From Bradyrhizobium zhanjiangense (GTDB taxonomy: Bacteria; Pseudomonadota; Alphaproteobacteria; Rhizobiales; Xanthobacteraceae), in the NCBI RefSeq assembly GCF_004114935.1, contig NZ_CP022221.1:7461001-7525000 (forward strand): 64,000 nucleotides of DNA, read 5' to 3'. The stretch's first letter is position 1. Every line of letters starts with the position of its first letter. The position numbers and the translations under genes are program-made. Below are positions 45,346-54,197 of this stretch, piece after piece. Below the pieces are notes generated by a model, which was not told where the DNA came from, ran no database searches, and worked only from the letters and a program-made list of their open reading frames with translations.

Positions 45346-47193
45346 TTAGGGAACCGTGTTCCGCATCCGATATGTGTGCACATCATCTTGCGAAGTTCCC
45401 GTTACGCACGCTCCTCGACTCGCCAGGACTTTCGCCGGAGGGCCCTCAGCGCGAACTCGGCCGTTTTCAATGCACACCACATGGTCCGCATCGCGCACTG
45501 AATCCAGGCGATGTGTTATCAGCAACAAGGTTCGGTTCTTGAATTGTAGCTGGATCGCGCGTCGAATGCTGTCCTCGAGCGTCAGATCGAGCGCGCTCAT
45601 CGCTTCGTCGAGGATGAGGAACTTCGGATTGCGCACAATCGCACGTGCAAGACCAAGACGCTGACGCTGACCGCCCGAGAAGCGCAGACCATGCTGTCCT
45701 ATCCAGGTGTCGTATTTGTGAGGTAAGGCCTCGACGACCTCTGAAATGCCCGCGACCCGCAGCGCCTGCCGAACCTCTTCCTCGGAGGCGTCGTTCCTAG
45801 CCATCCGCACGTTTTCGATCACCGTGCCTTCGACCAGGTCGACATCCTGGCCCGCAATCGCGAGCATGCCGAGCCAATCGGTTCGATGAACGTCTTCGAT
45901 GGACCGCCCATCAACCCGTATGTCACCCTCGTTGGCCGAATAGAGCCGCAACAATAGATTTACGATCGTGGTCTTGCCCGCTCCACTGGCTCCAATGAGC
46001 GCAGTGGTCTTCCCCGCAGGAATGTCAAACGAAGCATCCAAAAGAGCGGGCTCCGTACCGGCATCATAGCGGAACGTCACGTTGCGAAATGAGATGCCGT
46101 TCTCCAGTTTAGCCACGGCCACGCGCCCGGCGTTCGGATACTCCTTGTCATCCGTCGACAGCATCTGTCTGATGGACCGAAGCTGTGGCTCGATCTGCGC
46201 CATATACAGCAAGTTCCCTTCCAGATCTCGCATATGCGGCTGCAATCGATAGAGCAACGCGACCGCGGTCAGGCTCGTCGCGAAGCCGATTCCCCATAAA
46301 TCAGCGAATGCGATTACGAGAAACAGCACGACAAGATACCCCACCTCCGTCAGAGGCGAGACCAGGGCGGATAGGCGCGCAAGGCGCAGCGCGACCTGTC
46401 GGGCCTGCGTCGAAGCCTGCTCGAAGCGTTTCTGGTGAATCTCCTCCTGGCCATACGCGCGGATCGTGCGCATACCCTGGAGTGTCATCAGCATATGCTC
46501 ACCCAGCTTTTGATGAACCAACTTTACGCCGGCACCCAACTGCTGCATGGGCAACGAAAGATGGCGCAATCCGGCCGATACAACCATCGAGGCGACGAGA
46601 GCGAGGACGGTTACCTTGATCGAGAGCGCCAACAGAAATGACGCGAAGAGAAAAACCGAGCACGAACTCACGATAATGCGGGTAAGAGTGGCGTATGCCC
46701 CGGAGATCACCCATGTCTCGGTTCCCAACACCTCCATGAGATATGCTTCGTCATGGCGTTGGAAGAACGAATACGAAGTTGACAGATACTGCAGATGAAC
46801 GCGGTTGCGCGCGACTTCATTGATCTTCTCTCCGACACGCGCACTGATTAATGTGTTGATAAAGGAAAGAGCACCGCGAGCAATGATGAGAAGGAGCAGC
46901 ACGACAGCAGTTTCGGTCGAGCTGTGAAACCAGTTAGCCGCATATCGGAGCGCTTCGCCCAGGAGGCCACTGGTCGACGTTGCAAGTTCCACCTGACCCA
47001 TGGCGAAATAGAAGAACAGGAGTACGAGAGTAATCCCGACCGTCTCCGCCAACGATGTAGCAAGGCCAAGGACAATCAGCGCGGGCGTCACCCAACCGGG
47101 CAGCGGAGCAAGCTTGAGCAGCTTGAACAGTTCGACCAATGCAGCGCGGCGAGCAGCTCTCGGTCTTCGTATGTTGTTCGGGTGCTCTGTCAT
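45346..47193 (-). CDS. ABC exporter, fused permease-ATPase (MsbA/PglK-like)
   Basis: 615 residues from ATG 47193. The first about 330 residues have six helices in the ABC type I exporter arrangement, then the nucleotide-binding domain with Walker A GASGAGKTTIV, signature FSGGQRQR (in place of LSGGQ) and Walker B FLILDEAMSALD. No peptidase-like N-terminal domain is present, so it looks more like a lipid-linked oligosaccharide flippase than a type I secretion ABC protein. The start overlaps the previous stop as ATGA. It directly precedes the RTX gene on the same strand, 218 bases apart; secretion of the RTX protein by it cannot be ruled out. Confidence 0.85.
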   Translation of the reverse strand: MTEHPNNIRRPRAARRAALVELFKLLKLAPLPGWVTPALIVLGLATSLAETVGITLVLLFFYFAMGQVELATSTSGLLGEALRYAANWFHSSTETAVVLLLLIIARGALSFINTLISARVGEKINEVARNRVHLQYLSTSYSFFQRHDEAYLMEVLGTETWVISGAYATLTRIIVSSCSVFLFASFLLALSIKVTVLALVASMVVSAGLRHLSLPMQQLGAGVKLVHQKLGEHMLMTLQGMRTIRAYGQEEIHQKRFEQASTQARQVALRLARLSALVSPLTEVGYLVVLFLVIAFADLWGIGFATSLTAVALLYRLQPHMRDLEGNLLYMAQIEPQLRSIRQMLSTDDKEYPNAGRVAVAKLENGISFRNVTFRYDAGTEPALLDASFDIPAGKTTALIGASGAGKTTIVNLLLRLYSANEGDIRVDGRSIEDVHRTDWLGMLAIAGQDVDLVEGTVIENVRMARNDASEEEVRQALRVAGISEVVEALPHKYDTWIGQHGLRFSGGQRQRLGLARAIVRNPKFLILDEAMSALDLTLEDSIRRAIQLQFKNRTLLLITHRLDSVRDADHVVCIENGRVRAEGPPAKVLASRGACVTGTSQDDVHTYRMRNTVP

Positions 47194-48185
47194 AGCGATT
47201 GACTTGGATCGCCGATGGCAAACAACGAAGCTGGAGGTCGAACCACCCTGCGACGCTGATGACGCCATTTCCACCGGATTTCCGAGACGGTATCCCGCGG
47301 AACATCGTGCACGGCGACCCTGAGCGCGAGCAAGGGATGCCGTCTGAAAAGGTGTCCAAAGATTGAAACGAAGTACCACAACTGACCGCCCGTCAGAGCT
47401 CTGCGAAGCAGCCAACGCGCATAGTTTCTGAAGCCCATGTCGAGGAGCGCCCTGCGCTCAGGGTGCCGCGTCATGATCTCATCCGCGACCAGCATCCACG
47501 ACCGGAACATCCGCGTCTTGTTGCTTGACATGTTGTTCGGGAGGTAACGATAGCCGATCTGGTACTCGGGCACGACCGCGAAGTGGTACGCCTCCGCGAC
47601 ACGGCAATAGAACAGCAGATCCTCGCAGCCTTCTGCCCCCGATGCCCTGAGTCCGCTCTCGAAACCTTTTGCAGCTATGAGGGCTTCGCGGCGGACCAGC
47701 GCCGAGCTGCCGTTGCCAATGAAATTTCCCTGACAGAGATAGTCCAGCACCTCGCCCGCATGAAAGACGGGATCGGACCTGGCAGTTACGCGACTATCGG
47801 CATCGATCCAGTCATACCAGCTGTAGACAAGACCAGTCCGCTCCCCTGCATCAAGCAAGGCTTGAAGCTGTTGCTCAATCTTGCGGGGCGTCCAGAGATC
47901 ATCGGCATCAATGAACGCGACGAAGTCCGCGCGCGCCGCCTGCCAGCCCGCATTCCGGGCGGCCGCCACCCCTGCATTACGCTGTTCTATGATCGCTACT
48001 CGAGAATCCTGACTCAGATGCCGCTGGACAACTGCGACCGTGTCGTCTGTGGAGCCGTCGTCCACGACAATGATTTCCAGCTCCCGGTGCGACTGGGATC
48101 TGACGCTGCGAAGCGTCTCATCTATCGTTGCAGTGGCGTTGAAGGCGGGAATAACCACACTGACCAGAAGCGCACCGGTACTCAT
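47190..48185 (-). CDS. Family 2 glycosyltransferase
   Basis: 331 residues. VSVVIPAFNATATIDETLRS, LEIIVVDDGSTDDTVAVVQ and ADFVAFIDADDLW give the GT-A nucleotide-binding core with its DAD metal site. The C-terminal part has GCEDLLFYCRVAEAYHFAVV, the acceptor-side ED motif, and no membrane helix. It transfers one sugar of the repeating unit from a nucleotide donor. It overlaps both neighbours by ATGA (trifunctional gene upstream, ABC exporter downstream). Confidence 0.9.
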   Translation of the reverse strand: MSTGALLVSVVIPAFNATATIDETLRSVRSQSHRELEIIVVDDGSTDDTVAVVQRHLSQDSRVAIIEQRNAGVAAARNAGWQAARADFVAFIDADDLWTPRKIEQQLQALLDAGERTGLVYSWYDWIDADSRVTARSDPVFHAGEVLDYLCQGNFIGNGSSALVRREALIAAKGFESGLRASGAEGCEDLLFYCRVAEAYHFAVVPEYQIGYRYLPNNMSSNKTRMFRSWMLVADEIMTRHPERRALLDMGFRNYARWLLRRALTGGQLWYFVSIFGHLFRRHPLLALRVAVHDVPRDTVSEIRWKWRHQRRRVVRPPASLFAIGDPSQSL

Positions 48186-51115
48186 TGATACTGCTCCAAG
48201 CAGCGCGCGAATGTGTCCAGCGTAAAATCGCCCCTGACCTCAATTCGCGGCAGGTCTAACAAATTGTCTCTGAGGGTGGCGGCCCGGCTGACCGTGTTGA
48301 ACAGGGTCTTGTAGCCGCATTCGGCTGCGAGGATTCCAAGCCGCTGATCCGTGGAGCCAAACGGCGCGGCAAGCGACGTTATAGGTCGCCCAAGCCATCG
48401 CTCCAATTGCGCACGAGATCGCGTCAGTTCCTCGGCGAGATTCCAGGTCGCAAGTTCCTCGCTGCGCGGGTGGCTCGCCAAATGGCTACCAAAGGATACG
48501 CCTTCGGCGGCAAGCCCGGCAATCCTGACCGCATCGAGCAGCGGAGCGGGTTCTCCGAACGGAGCATCCCACTCCGCCCGCTTTCCCACGAAGTCGGTCG
48601 CAACGAACACCTCTGCCGAGAAATCGTTTGCCTGCAGGATCGGCCATGCATGCTCGGCAAAATCCTCGTACCCATCGTCGAAGGTGATCAGCACCGGCCT
48701 GCCAACGAACGGATGATTGCTTGCCACGAACCAGGCGAGCTGATCCGAATTGATCGCGTGGTAGCCATTTCGGCGCAGCCACAGCATCTGTTGCCCGAAC
48801 GCATCCGGAGACAAGCGGTACCGCGCCAGTTCGCCGGGTCCTTCGGCCGCAATTCGGTGGTACATCAGGACCGGAACGTGCGTGCGTCTTTCGGATTGCG
48901 CGACGTCAAACCTGCGCGCCGCGGCCCCACCCCACACGATTGACCGCGCAACCTCGACCTCGATCGGCGCGTCGATAGCCGCGCATTTCACCTGTGTGTC
49001 AGGGGGCGCTTCGCCCGGAAGTAACCGCCTGAACCGATCGATACGGTACAGCTCCGTCTCGATCGATGTCTCCAGGGCGAGCCCGGGTACGCCCTGGATA
49101 GTCCGCGTGATCGTCTCCGCCCCATACGGACTCTCCCAGTCGAGCCCCGTACGCGACATGTTGTCCTTCAGCACAAAGGCATGGGCCGCCACGAGGTGAC
49201 CGCCAGGACGCAGCGCCTGCACCAGTCGCTTCGCGACCGACTCTAGTTCGGCTTCATTATTAAGGTAGTAAAGGACCTCGGAGCAGACGATCAGATCGAT
49301 GTCCTGTGGGAGCGGATCGGCGGACAAATCCAGTTCAGAGAATTCGATATTCTGATGCCCATTGCATCGGACACGAGCGCGATCGAGCGCCCTGGTCGAA
49401 ATATCGGCGGCCCTGAGGCGCTTGACCCTGGGTGCCAATTGCCGCGTGAAATGTCCTTCCGCGCACGCGAGCTCGAGCGCGTGATCCACTGGCTGGTCTG
49501 GCAGAAGCTCGAGCTGCCGAGTGTACTTTTCCTGTTCATACGGCGAACCATAGTTCCAGGGATCCTCCTGCTCGAAGAAACCCTCCCAAAATTGCTTGCG
49601 TGCGGTGTCTCGAGGCTTTTCGGCACATCGCTTACGTCTGCCGGAATCGGGGATACCTGAAATGGCCAGCGGCCGCGCCTCACGCGAGGCCCGCGTGGCC
49701 AACTCGCGCAGGCGCCCCCGATGAGTATCTCGGCCGTCTCGCATCAAAGATCGAACCCGTTCGGTACGCTTGTGGAGTGCGATTTTCGCCCGAACCAGCC
49801 TTCCGATCTGGTCTTTGACCTGCAAATGAACGAGGCCATGGGCGGCCAGCGCAATCCAGAAGCGGCTGTCGACAGTGCCGAGGGCACCAATATCGAGCAG
49901 CGTCAGGATGCGAGGCCCGTCACAGAGATAGACGTACAATCGATCAACAGTCCCGATCGGCCTAATGGTGCCGATACGGCGAAGGTCAACGCGCGTGCCG
50001 AACGTCAACGTGAGGACCCTGGGCGCCGAAAGGTCGTCATAGTCGAGCACTTTCCGCTCAAAGCGGTATTGGCACTTTCGCCCTGCCGCCGGGTCGTTCC
50101 ATGCGCGACCGATCGCTGAAATGAGGTTGGTTACGCCCTCCCCGTATTGCGGCCACCGTTCCGCCAGCTTGGCGGGCACCGTTCTTGCCCCGACCGTCAC
50201 GGCATCGAGCAGAACAGCGGCAATGAAGTCCGCCGTTGTCTCGGTCTTTGGAATGTCGCTGAGCGTTTCCAGCGATGGATCGCTGGCGTTCCCCCGGCCG
50301 CATTCAAATCCGGCACACCAGAGCGCGAAATACGCATACGCCGCCGCGGCGCTGCCATATGCAGCAGTTGACGCTCCCGCCCGATGTGCGGGTGCCGGCT
50401 CGCTGATGCGGTCATCGCTGGAAAATCCGCGCGCAATGACCACCCGCGCATCGGCCAGCATCCGTTTGACGTCTTGTGTCAGTGAACGGTCGCTTGTTCG
50501 ATAATAGCTCAATTTCTCATCGACATGGATCCACCTGCCGCCGCAGCGAGCGATCCGTTGCCATAGGTCCCAATCTTCGCACGTGCGGAGACTGGTCTCA
50601 AAGCCACCGACCTTTGCGACCGCGCCCTTTAGGACGAGCACGCCATGGATGAACGTGGCACACGTGCGGGCGAACCGTTCAAATGCGTTGTCCTGGATGG
50701 CCGGATCGCGGCGAACGGGAGTTTCACTGCCGTCAGGCATAACCCGGCAACAGTTGCAATAGGCGGCCACCGCCGCGGGATCGCGATCCAGCGCAGCATT
50801 CATCCGCGCAAGGAAGGATCGATCAATCCAATCGTCACTGTCCAGGAACAGTATTCGTTCGCCGCGCGCGCTTGCAATTCCCTTGTTGCGGGCACCTGAA
50901 GCGCCTGCTCCGCCAGACTGCAGAATCCGAAAGCGGGAATCCCGCGCCACATATTCAGCAACGATCGCGGCCGTGGCATCGATCGAACCGTCATCCACGA
51001 CAAGCGCCTCCCAGTCGGCGGCGCTCTGCGCGAGCACGCTGTCAAGCGTTTCAGCAATGGTCCCTGCAGCATCGCGGGCGGCGATCACGACGGACGTACG
51101 CGGATGGGCTGTCAT
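48182..51115 (-). CDS. Trifunctional glycosyltransferase / SAM methyltransferase / polysaccharide deacetylase
   Basis: 977 residues from ATG 51115. Residues about 6-230: GT2 domain (TSVVIAARDAAGTIAETLDS, EALVVDDGSIDATAA, LFLDSDDW). About 230-500: helical, Ala/Arg-rich linker. About 507-700: NodS-like methyltransferase (ALELACAEGHFTRQLAPRV, LIVCSEVLYYL). About 747-977: NodB-type deacetylase (VPVLMYHRIAAEG, ITFDDGYEDF with the DD at 813-814, GSHLASHP with H-x3-H). The DNA frame is continuous with ATGA overlaps at both ends, so it is one polypeptide. The same architecture exists in other proteobacteria (recalled as a known trifunctional family). Should build and modify an amino-sugar-containing unit. 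Confidence 0.92.
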   Translation of the reverse strand: MTAHPRTSVVIAARDAAGTIAETLDSVLAQSAADWEALVVDDGSIDATAAIVAEYVARDSRFRILQSGGAGASGARNKGIASARGERILFLDSDDWIDRSFLARMNAALDRDPAAVAAYCNCCRVMPDGSETPVRRDPAIQDNAFERFARTCATFIHGVLVLKGAVAKVGGFETSLRTCEDWDLWQRIARCGGRWIHVDEKLSYYRTSDRSLTQDVKRMLADARVVIARGFSSDDRISEPAPAHRAGASTAAYGSAAAAYAYFALWCAGFECGRGNASDPSLETLSDIPKTETTADFIAAVLLDAVTVGARTVPAKLAERWPQYGEGVTNLISAIGRAWNDPAAGRKCQYRFERKVLDYDDLSAPRVLTLTFGTRVDLRRIGTIRPIGTVDRLYVYLCDGPRILTLLDIGALGTVDSRFWIALAAHGLVHLQVKDQIGRLVRAKIALHKRTERVRSLMRDGRDTHRGRLRELATRASREARPLAISGIPDSGRRKRCAEKPRDTARKQFWEGFFEQEDPWNYGSPYEQEKYTRQLELLPDQPVDHALELACAEGHFTRQLAPRVKRLRAADISTRALDRARVRCNGHQNIEFSELDLSADPLPQDIDLIVCSEVLYYLNNEAELESVAKRLVQALRPGGHLVAAHAFVLKDNMSRTGLDWESPYGAETITRTIQGVPGLALETSIETELYRIDRFRRLLPGEAPPDTQVKCAAIDAPIEVEVARSIVWGGAAARRFDVAQSERRTHVPVLMYHRIAAEGPGELARYRLSPDAFGQQMLWLRRNGYHAINSDQLAWFVASNHPFVGRPVLITFDDGYEDFAEHAWPILQANDFSAEVFVATDFVGKRAEWDAPFGEPAPLLDAVRIAGLAAEGVSFGSHLASHPRSEELATWNLAEELTRSRAQLERWLGRPITSLAAPFGSTDQRLGILAAECGYKTLFNTVSRAATLRDNLLDLPRIEVRGDFTLDTFARCLEQYQ

Positions 51116-52272
51116 CTGCGAAACCTTCGACGATGATAGAACAGCAATCCGGCGAGATACCCCGTCATCTCCTCTTTGAGGAAGCGGTCGCCAATGCTCC
51201 TTCCTTCCATTGCTTTCCGGAGCAACCGATAGAGATACCAACGCGGCTTGTGATAGTAGGCCAGACGCCGGTTCGCTGAGATTCCGGTTCTTTCATACTG
51301 CACCAAAAGTGCGGCTGCATGACCGCGCATGTAGTGATAGATCTGGCTGGCCAGTCCATCCATTGTCCTGCGGTGAAAGTGGAATGCGACTGACGCCGGA
51401 TTGTAACGACACGTGTAGCCGCCCGCGAGCAATCGATACCAATACTCCGAGTCGCCCGAGCAGCCGGCCTGACCGACGTCCAGGCGCTCATCAAAGAGCC
51501 CGACGGCCTGAAACACCTCGCGCCGGAACGCCATGCTCGCTCCGGCGCCGATGTCCCACGCGGGAAGGACCTGGCCGCGATGAGATCGGAAGGCTGCGCT
51601 GTCGTAATCCTGTTCGCGATAGCCCTTGCCAAATCCCCAATACGTCTCGAAGTGCCGTTGCGCCTCAGTCGCGAGCTCGGCGGGAAGCACAAGCCCAGTC
51701 ACCGCACCGATTTCGGGAGAATCAAACGCACATGTCAGTTGCTCCAGCCAGCGCGGGTGAAGCAGCACATCGTCGTCCGTATAGGCGACAATTTCTCCGG
51801 TCGCCTGGAGCGCGCCGGCATTGCGTGCAATATCCAGACCGGGTCGCTCCTCGCGAATATAGGTTGCTGCCGCGGCCAACGCGACATCCCGCGTCCTCCG
51901 ATCCCGCGATGCATTGTCCACCACAATGATTTCTCGTGGAGGATGGGTCTGTTGCGGCAATGACGACAAGCATTTGCTCAGATCGTCCGGGCGGTCGCGC
52001 GTGCAGATCACCACGCTCGCCGAGAGCCTCACTTTCGTCGGGATTCGCACTTGGGAATCGACGGCTGACAGGAAGGTGTCGTCGATATGATCGATCCTGG
52101 CGTCGGTTATCTGGCCTTCATGCATCAGCACATGGCCGATCGGCTGGTCGGCGCGCCAGAACACCGTCATGCCCTCGTTCAATGTCGTTACCGCAACATC
52201 GGACGCCGACGTCACGGAGACATGCGCCACGCCTCTTCCCAGTCCAATTCCTGCGAATGGGGTGTCCATCAT
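51112..52272 (-). CDS. Family 2 glycosyltransferase with N-terminal extension
   Basis: 386 residues. An N-terminal beta-type segment of about 85 residues precedes the GT-A core: SASVVICTRDRPDDLSKCLS, REIIVVDNASRDRRTRD and GEIVAYTDDDVLLHPRWLEQ, with a DDD metal site. RREVFQAVGLFDERLDVGQ is a standard GT2 acceptor-side motif. The end is rich in Arg (YHRRRFRR). First of four ATGA-chained genes; galE lies 12 bases upstream on the same strand and would be part of the same operon. Confidence 0.9.
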   Translation of the reverse strand: MMDTPFAGIGLGRGVAHVSVTSASDVAVTTLNEGMTVFWRADQPIGHVLMHEGQITDARIDHIDDTFLSAVDSQVRIPTKVRLSASVVICTRDRPDDLSKCLSSLPQQTHPPREIIVVDNASRDRRTRDVALAAAATYIREERPGLDIARNAGALQATGEIVAYTDDDVLLHPRWLEQLTCAFDSPEIGAVTGLVLPAELATEAQRHFETYWGFGKGYREQDYDSAAFRSHRGQVLPAWDIGAGASMAFRREVFQAVGLFDERLDVGQAGCSGDSEYWYRLLAGGYTCRYNPASVAFHFHRRTMDGLASQIYHYMRGHAAALLVQYERTGISANRRLAYYHKPRWYLYRLLRKAMEGRSIGDRFLKEEMTGYLAGLLFYHRRRFRR

Positions 52273-52284
52273 CGTCGTGCGAAA

Positions 52285-53268
52285 TCATGCCGGCGGGTTG
52301 CTATCGCTCCACCTGAGTGCAGTCTCAATAATGAAATCGATCCCGGATTGCCGCGGGCTCCAACCGAGCTCCCGCTTGGCTTTGGCAAAGGAGGCGACGA
52401 GCATGGGCGGGTCGCCCGCGCGGCGCGGGCCGCGGCGGACGACCGGATCGTCTCCGGAGACACGCTTCACGGCCTTTATTAGTTCGAGCACACTCGTGCC
52501 AACCCCTGTACCGAGATTGAAGACATGAGTACCGCCTCGAGCCACCAGCATGTCACCTGCGAGAAGGTGCGCCTGCGCCAGGTCATTGACGTGGATATAG
52601 TCCCTGATTGCACTGCCATCCGGCGTCGGAAAGTCCGTTCCCAGAATGGTGAAAGGCCGATCGGGTCGGCGCGCTGCTTCGATCGCCAGCGGAATGGCAT
52701 GCGTTTCCGGTTCGTGGCGCTCGCCGAGTTCGCCGTCAGGGTCACAGCCCGCCGCGTTGAAATAGCGCAGCGAAACCGACGACATCTCGTACGCGCGACC
52801 AAAGTCCTCCAGCATACGCTCGATGATCATCTTGGACCAACCATAGGGATTAATCGGCGCCTGCGGATGTGTTTCGTCTATCGGGGTGTGCTTGGGTACT
52901 CCGTAACTGGCACACGTACTGGAAAAGAGCACGCGCGAGCAGCCGGCCGCTCGCATTGCCTCCAGGAGGGCAAGCGTTCCTCTCGTGTTATTGTCGTAAT
53001 AGACGGCGGGATCAGCCACGGATTCGCCGACATAAGCCAGCGCCGCGAAGTGCGCGACGAGGTCTGGCTTATAGGTGTCCAGCACTGCGCGCACGCCGGC
53101 TGAATTGCGAATATCGCACTCGACCAACGGTCCCCAGCGCACCGCATCGCGCCAGCCCCGGGAAAGATTGTCGAGCGTCACGACGTTCCAACCCGCCGTC
53201 GCAAACGCCTTGCAGCAATGCGAGCCGACGTAGCCGGCACCGCCGGTGACCAGAACGGTCTTCTTCAT
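52285..53268 (-). CDS. galE: UDP-glucose 4-epimerase
   Basis: 327 residues, typical length. NAD-binding VLVTGGAGYVGSHCCKAF at the N-terminus, the Ser/Thr-Tyr-Lys centre with SSTCASYG and NPYGWSK, and SLRYFNAAGCDPDGELGERH and IRDYIHVNDLAQAHLLA, all GalE signatures. It interconverts UDP-glucose and UDP-galactose and so supplies galactose for the polymer. It precedes the glycosyltransferase operon by 12 bases on the same strand and probably shares its promoter. Confidence 0.93.
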   Translation of the reverse strand: MKKTVLVTGGAGYVGSHCCKAFATAGWNVVTLDNLSRGWRDAVRWGPLVECDIRNSAGVRAVLDTYKPDLVAHFAALAYVGESVADPAVYYDNNTRGTLALLEAMRAAGCSRVLFSSTCASYGVPKHTPIDETHPQAPINPYGWSKMIIERMLEDFGRAYEMSSVSLRYFNAAGCDPDGELGERHEPETHAIPLAIEAARRPDRPFTILGTDFPTPDGSAIRDYIHVNDLAQAHLLAGDMLVARGGTHVFNLGTGVGTSVLELIKAVKRVSGDDPVVRRGPRRAGDPPMLVASFAKAKRELGWSPRQSGIDFIIETALRWSDSNPPA

Positions 53269-53559
53269 CTCGCCGCGTCCGCGCGCTGCGCATCGGTCGG
53301 AGGTGGGGGACTACCGAAATTTGTCGGACCGGCAAAATCGTTACGCGGCTTAATCAACCTTCGCGCCAACAACACTCAACTCCTTGTCACGAAGAACGAC
53401 CTTGTTCTTGATCTCCAATATTCCAAATTCCATCAAATCATATCTAGATGGATTGTGGCGTCATTCGTACGATCAAACGGCGGCGCGCAGACGCGTGGAG
53501 CTGCCACGCGCAGTTGCAAAGGCCCGAAACGGTGCAATACATGGATTGATGTTGCGAAG

Positions 53560-53946
53560 TTATTGCTTCGCTACGGTTTCATCCGCGGGATAGAATCGCG
53601 CCTGATGCGCTTCCGATAGAACCTGTCCCGTCGATGATTTCACGAGGGCGGTCCATTCATACAGACCCGGCTTGCAAGGACCAAATGTCCGGATCGTCCC
53701 CGACGGCACGACGCCATTACCAGGAACCGGAACGTTCTGGCCTCCCATTTCGCGAGCGCCTTCCGCAAGTGTGAGCGTCATCGAAGTGGCACCGGCGGGA
53801 ATGTTGCGCAGACGTATCTCCGGATTTGGGAACAGCGTGACACAGCCGTGCGCCCCGCGCCATGAGAAATCCAACGTCATCGGATCGGCCAATGCAGGAT
53901 GACAGACCGCTAGCAACAAAGCGACGGCAACAACAACAGCTCTCAC
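53560..53946 (-). CDS. Small exported protein, possibly PEBP-like
   Basis: 128 residues with a signal peptide ending PALADP. The mature part has two Cys (in GAHGCVTLF and GPCKPG) and a beta-rich pattern; NPEIRLRNIPAGATSMTLTL and FGPCKPGLYEWTALVKS resemble phosphatidylethanolamine-binding/YbhB-type proteins but the ligand-binding Asp-Pro-Asp is not seen. Divergent from the ExoA-like gene. The start has a short spacing and no strong ribosome site. Function unknown. Confidence 0.6.
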   Translation of the reverse strand: MRAVVVAVALLLAVCHPALADPMTLDFSWRGAHGCVTLFPNPEIRLRNIPAGATSMTLTLAEGAREMGGQNVPVPGNGVVPSGTIRTFGPCKPGLYEWTALVKSSTGQVLSEAHQARFYPADETVAKQ

Positions 53947-54197
53947 ATATCGCTCCCAGTCCGATTCGCTTCCGATCTTCGAGCGATCGGGGCACGCACT
54001 ATTCGCGATTCACGCAGAATAGATCGCCCATTTTAAGGCGCCATCGGTAAGCCCACTTGCAACCGAAGCATCAAAAGAAGCAGTCACGAGTTGGCCATTC
54101 TTTTGACGGACCGTCGGTTCGTCCTTTGGCGTGCATCAACGACCATTCCCGCGCCTGCCAACGGATTGAGCAAACAATGGCAAGTGGCAGCTAAACC

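Noticed and set aside
45346..47193. ABC protein as the type I secretion ABC for the RTX glycanase
   Set aside because: It has no HlyB-type peptidase-like domain and no HlyD-type partner nearby; the sequence fits a lipid-linked sugar exporter better, so I did not assign the RTX role.
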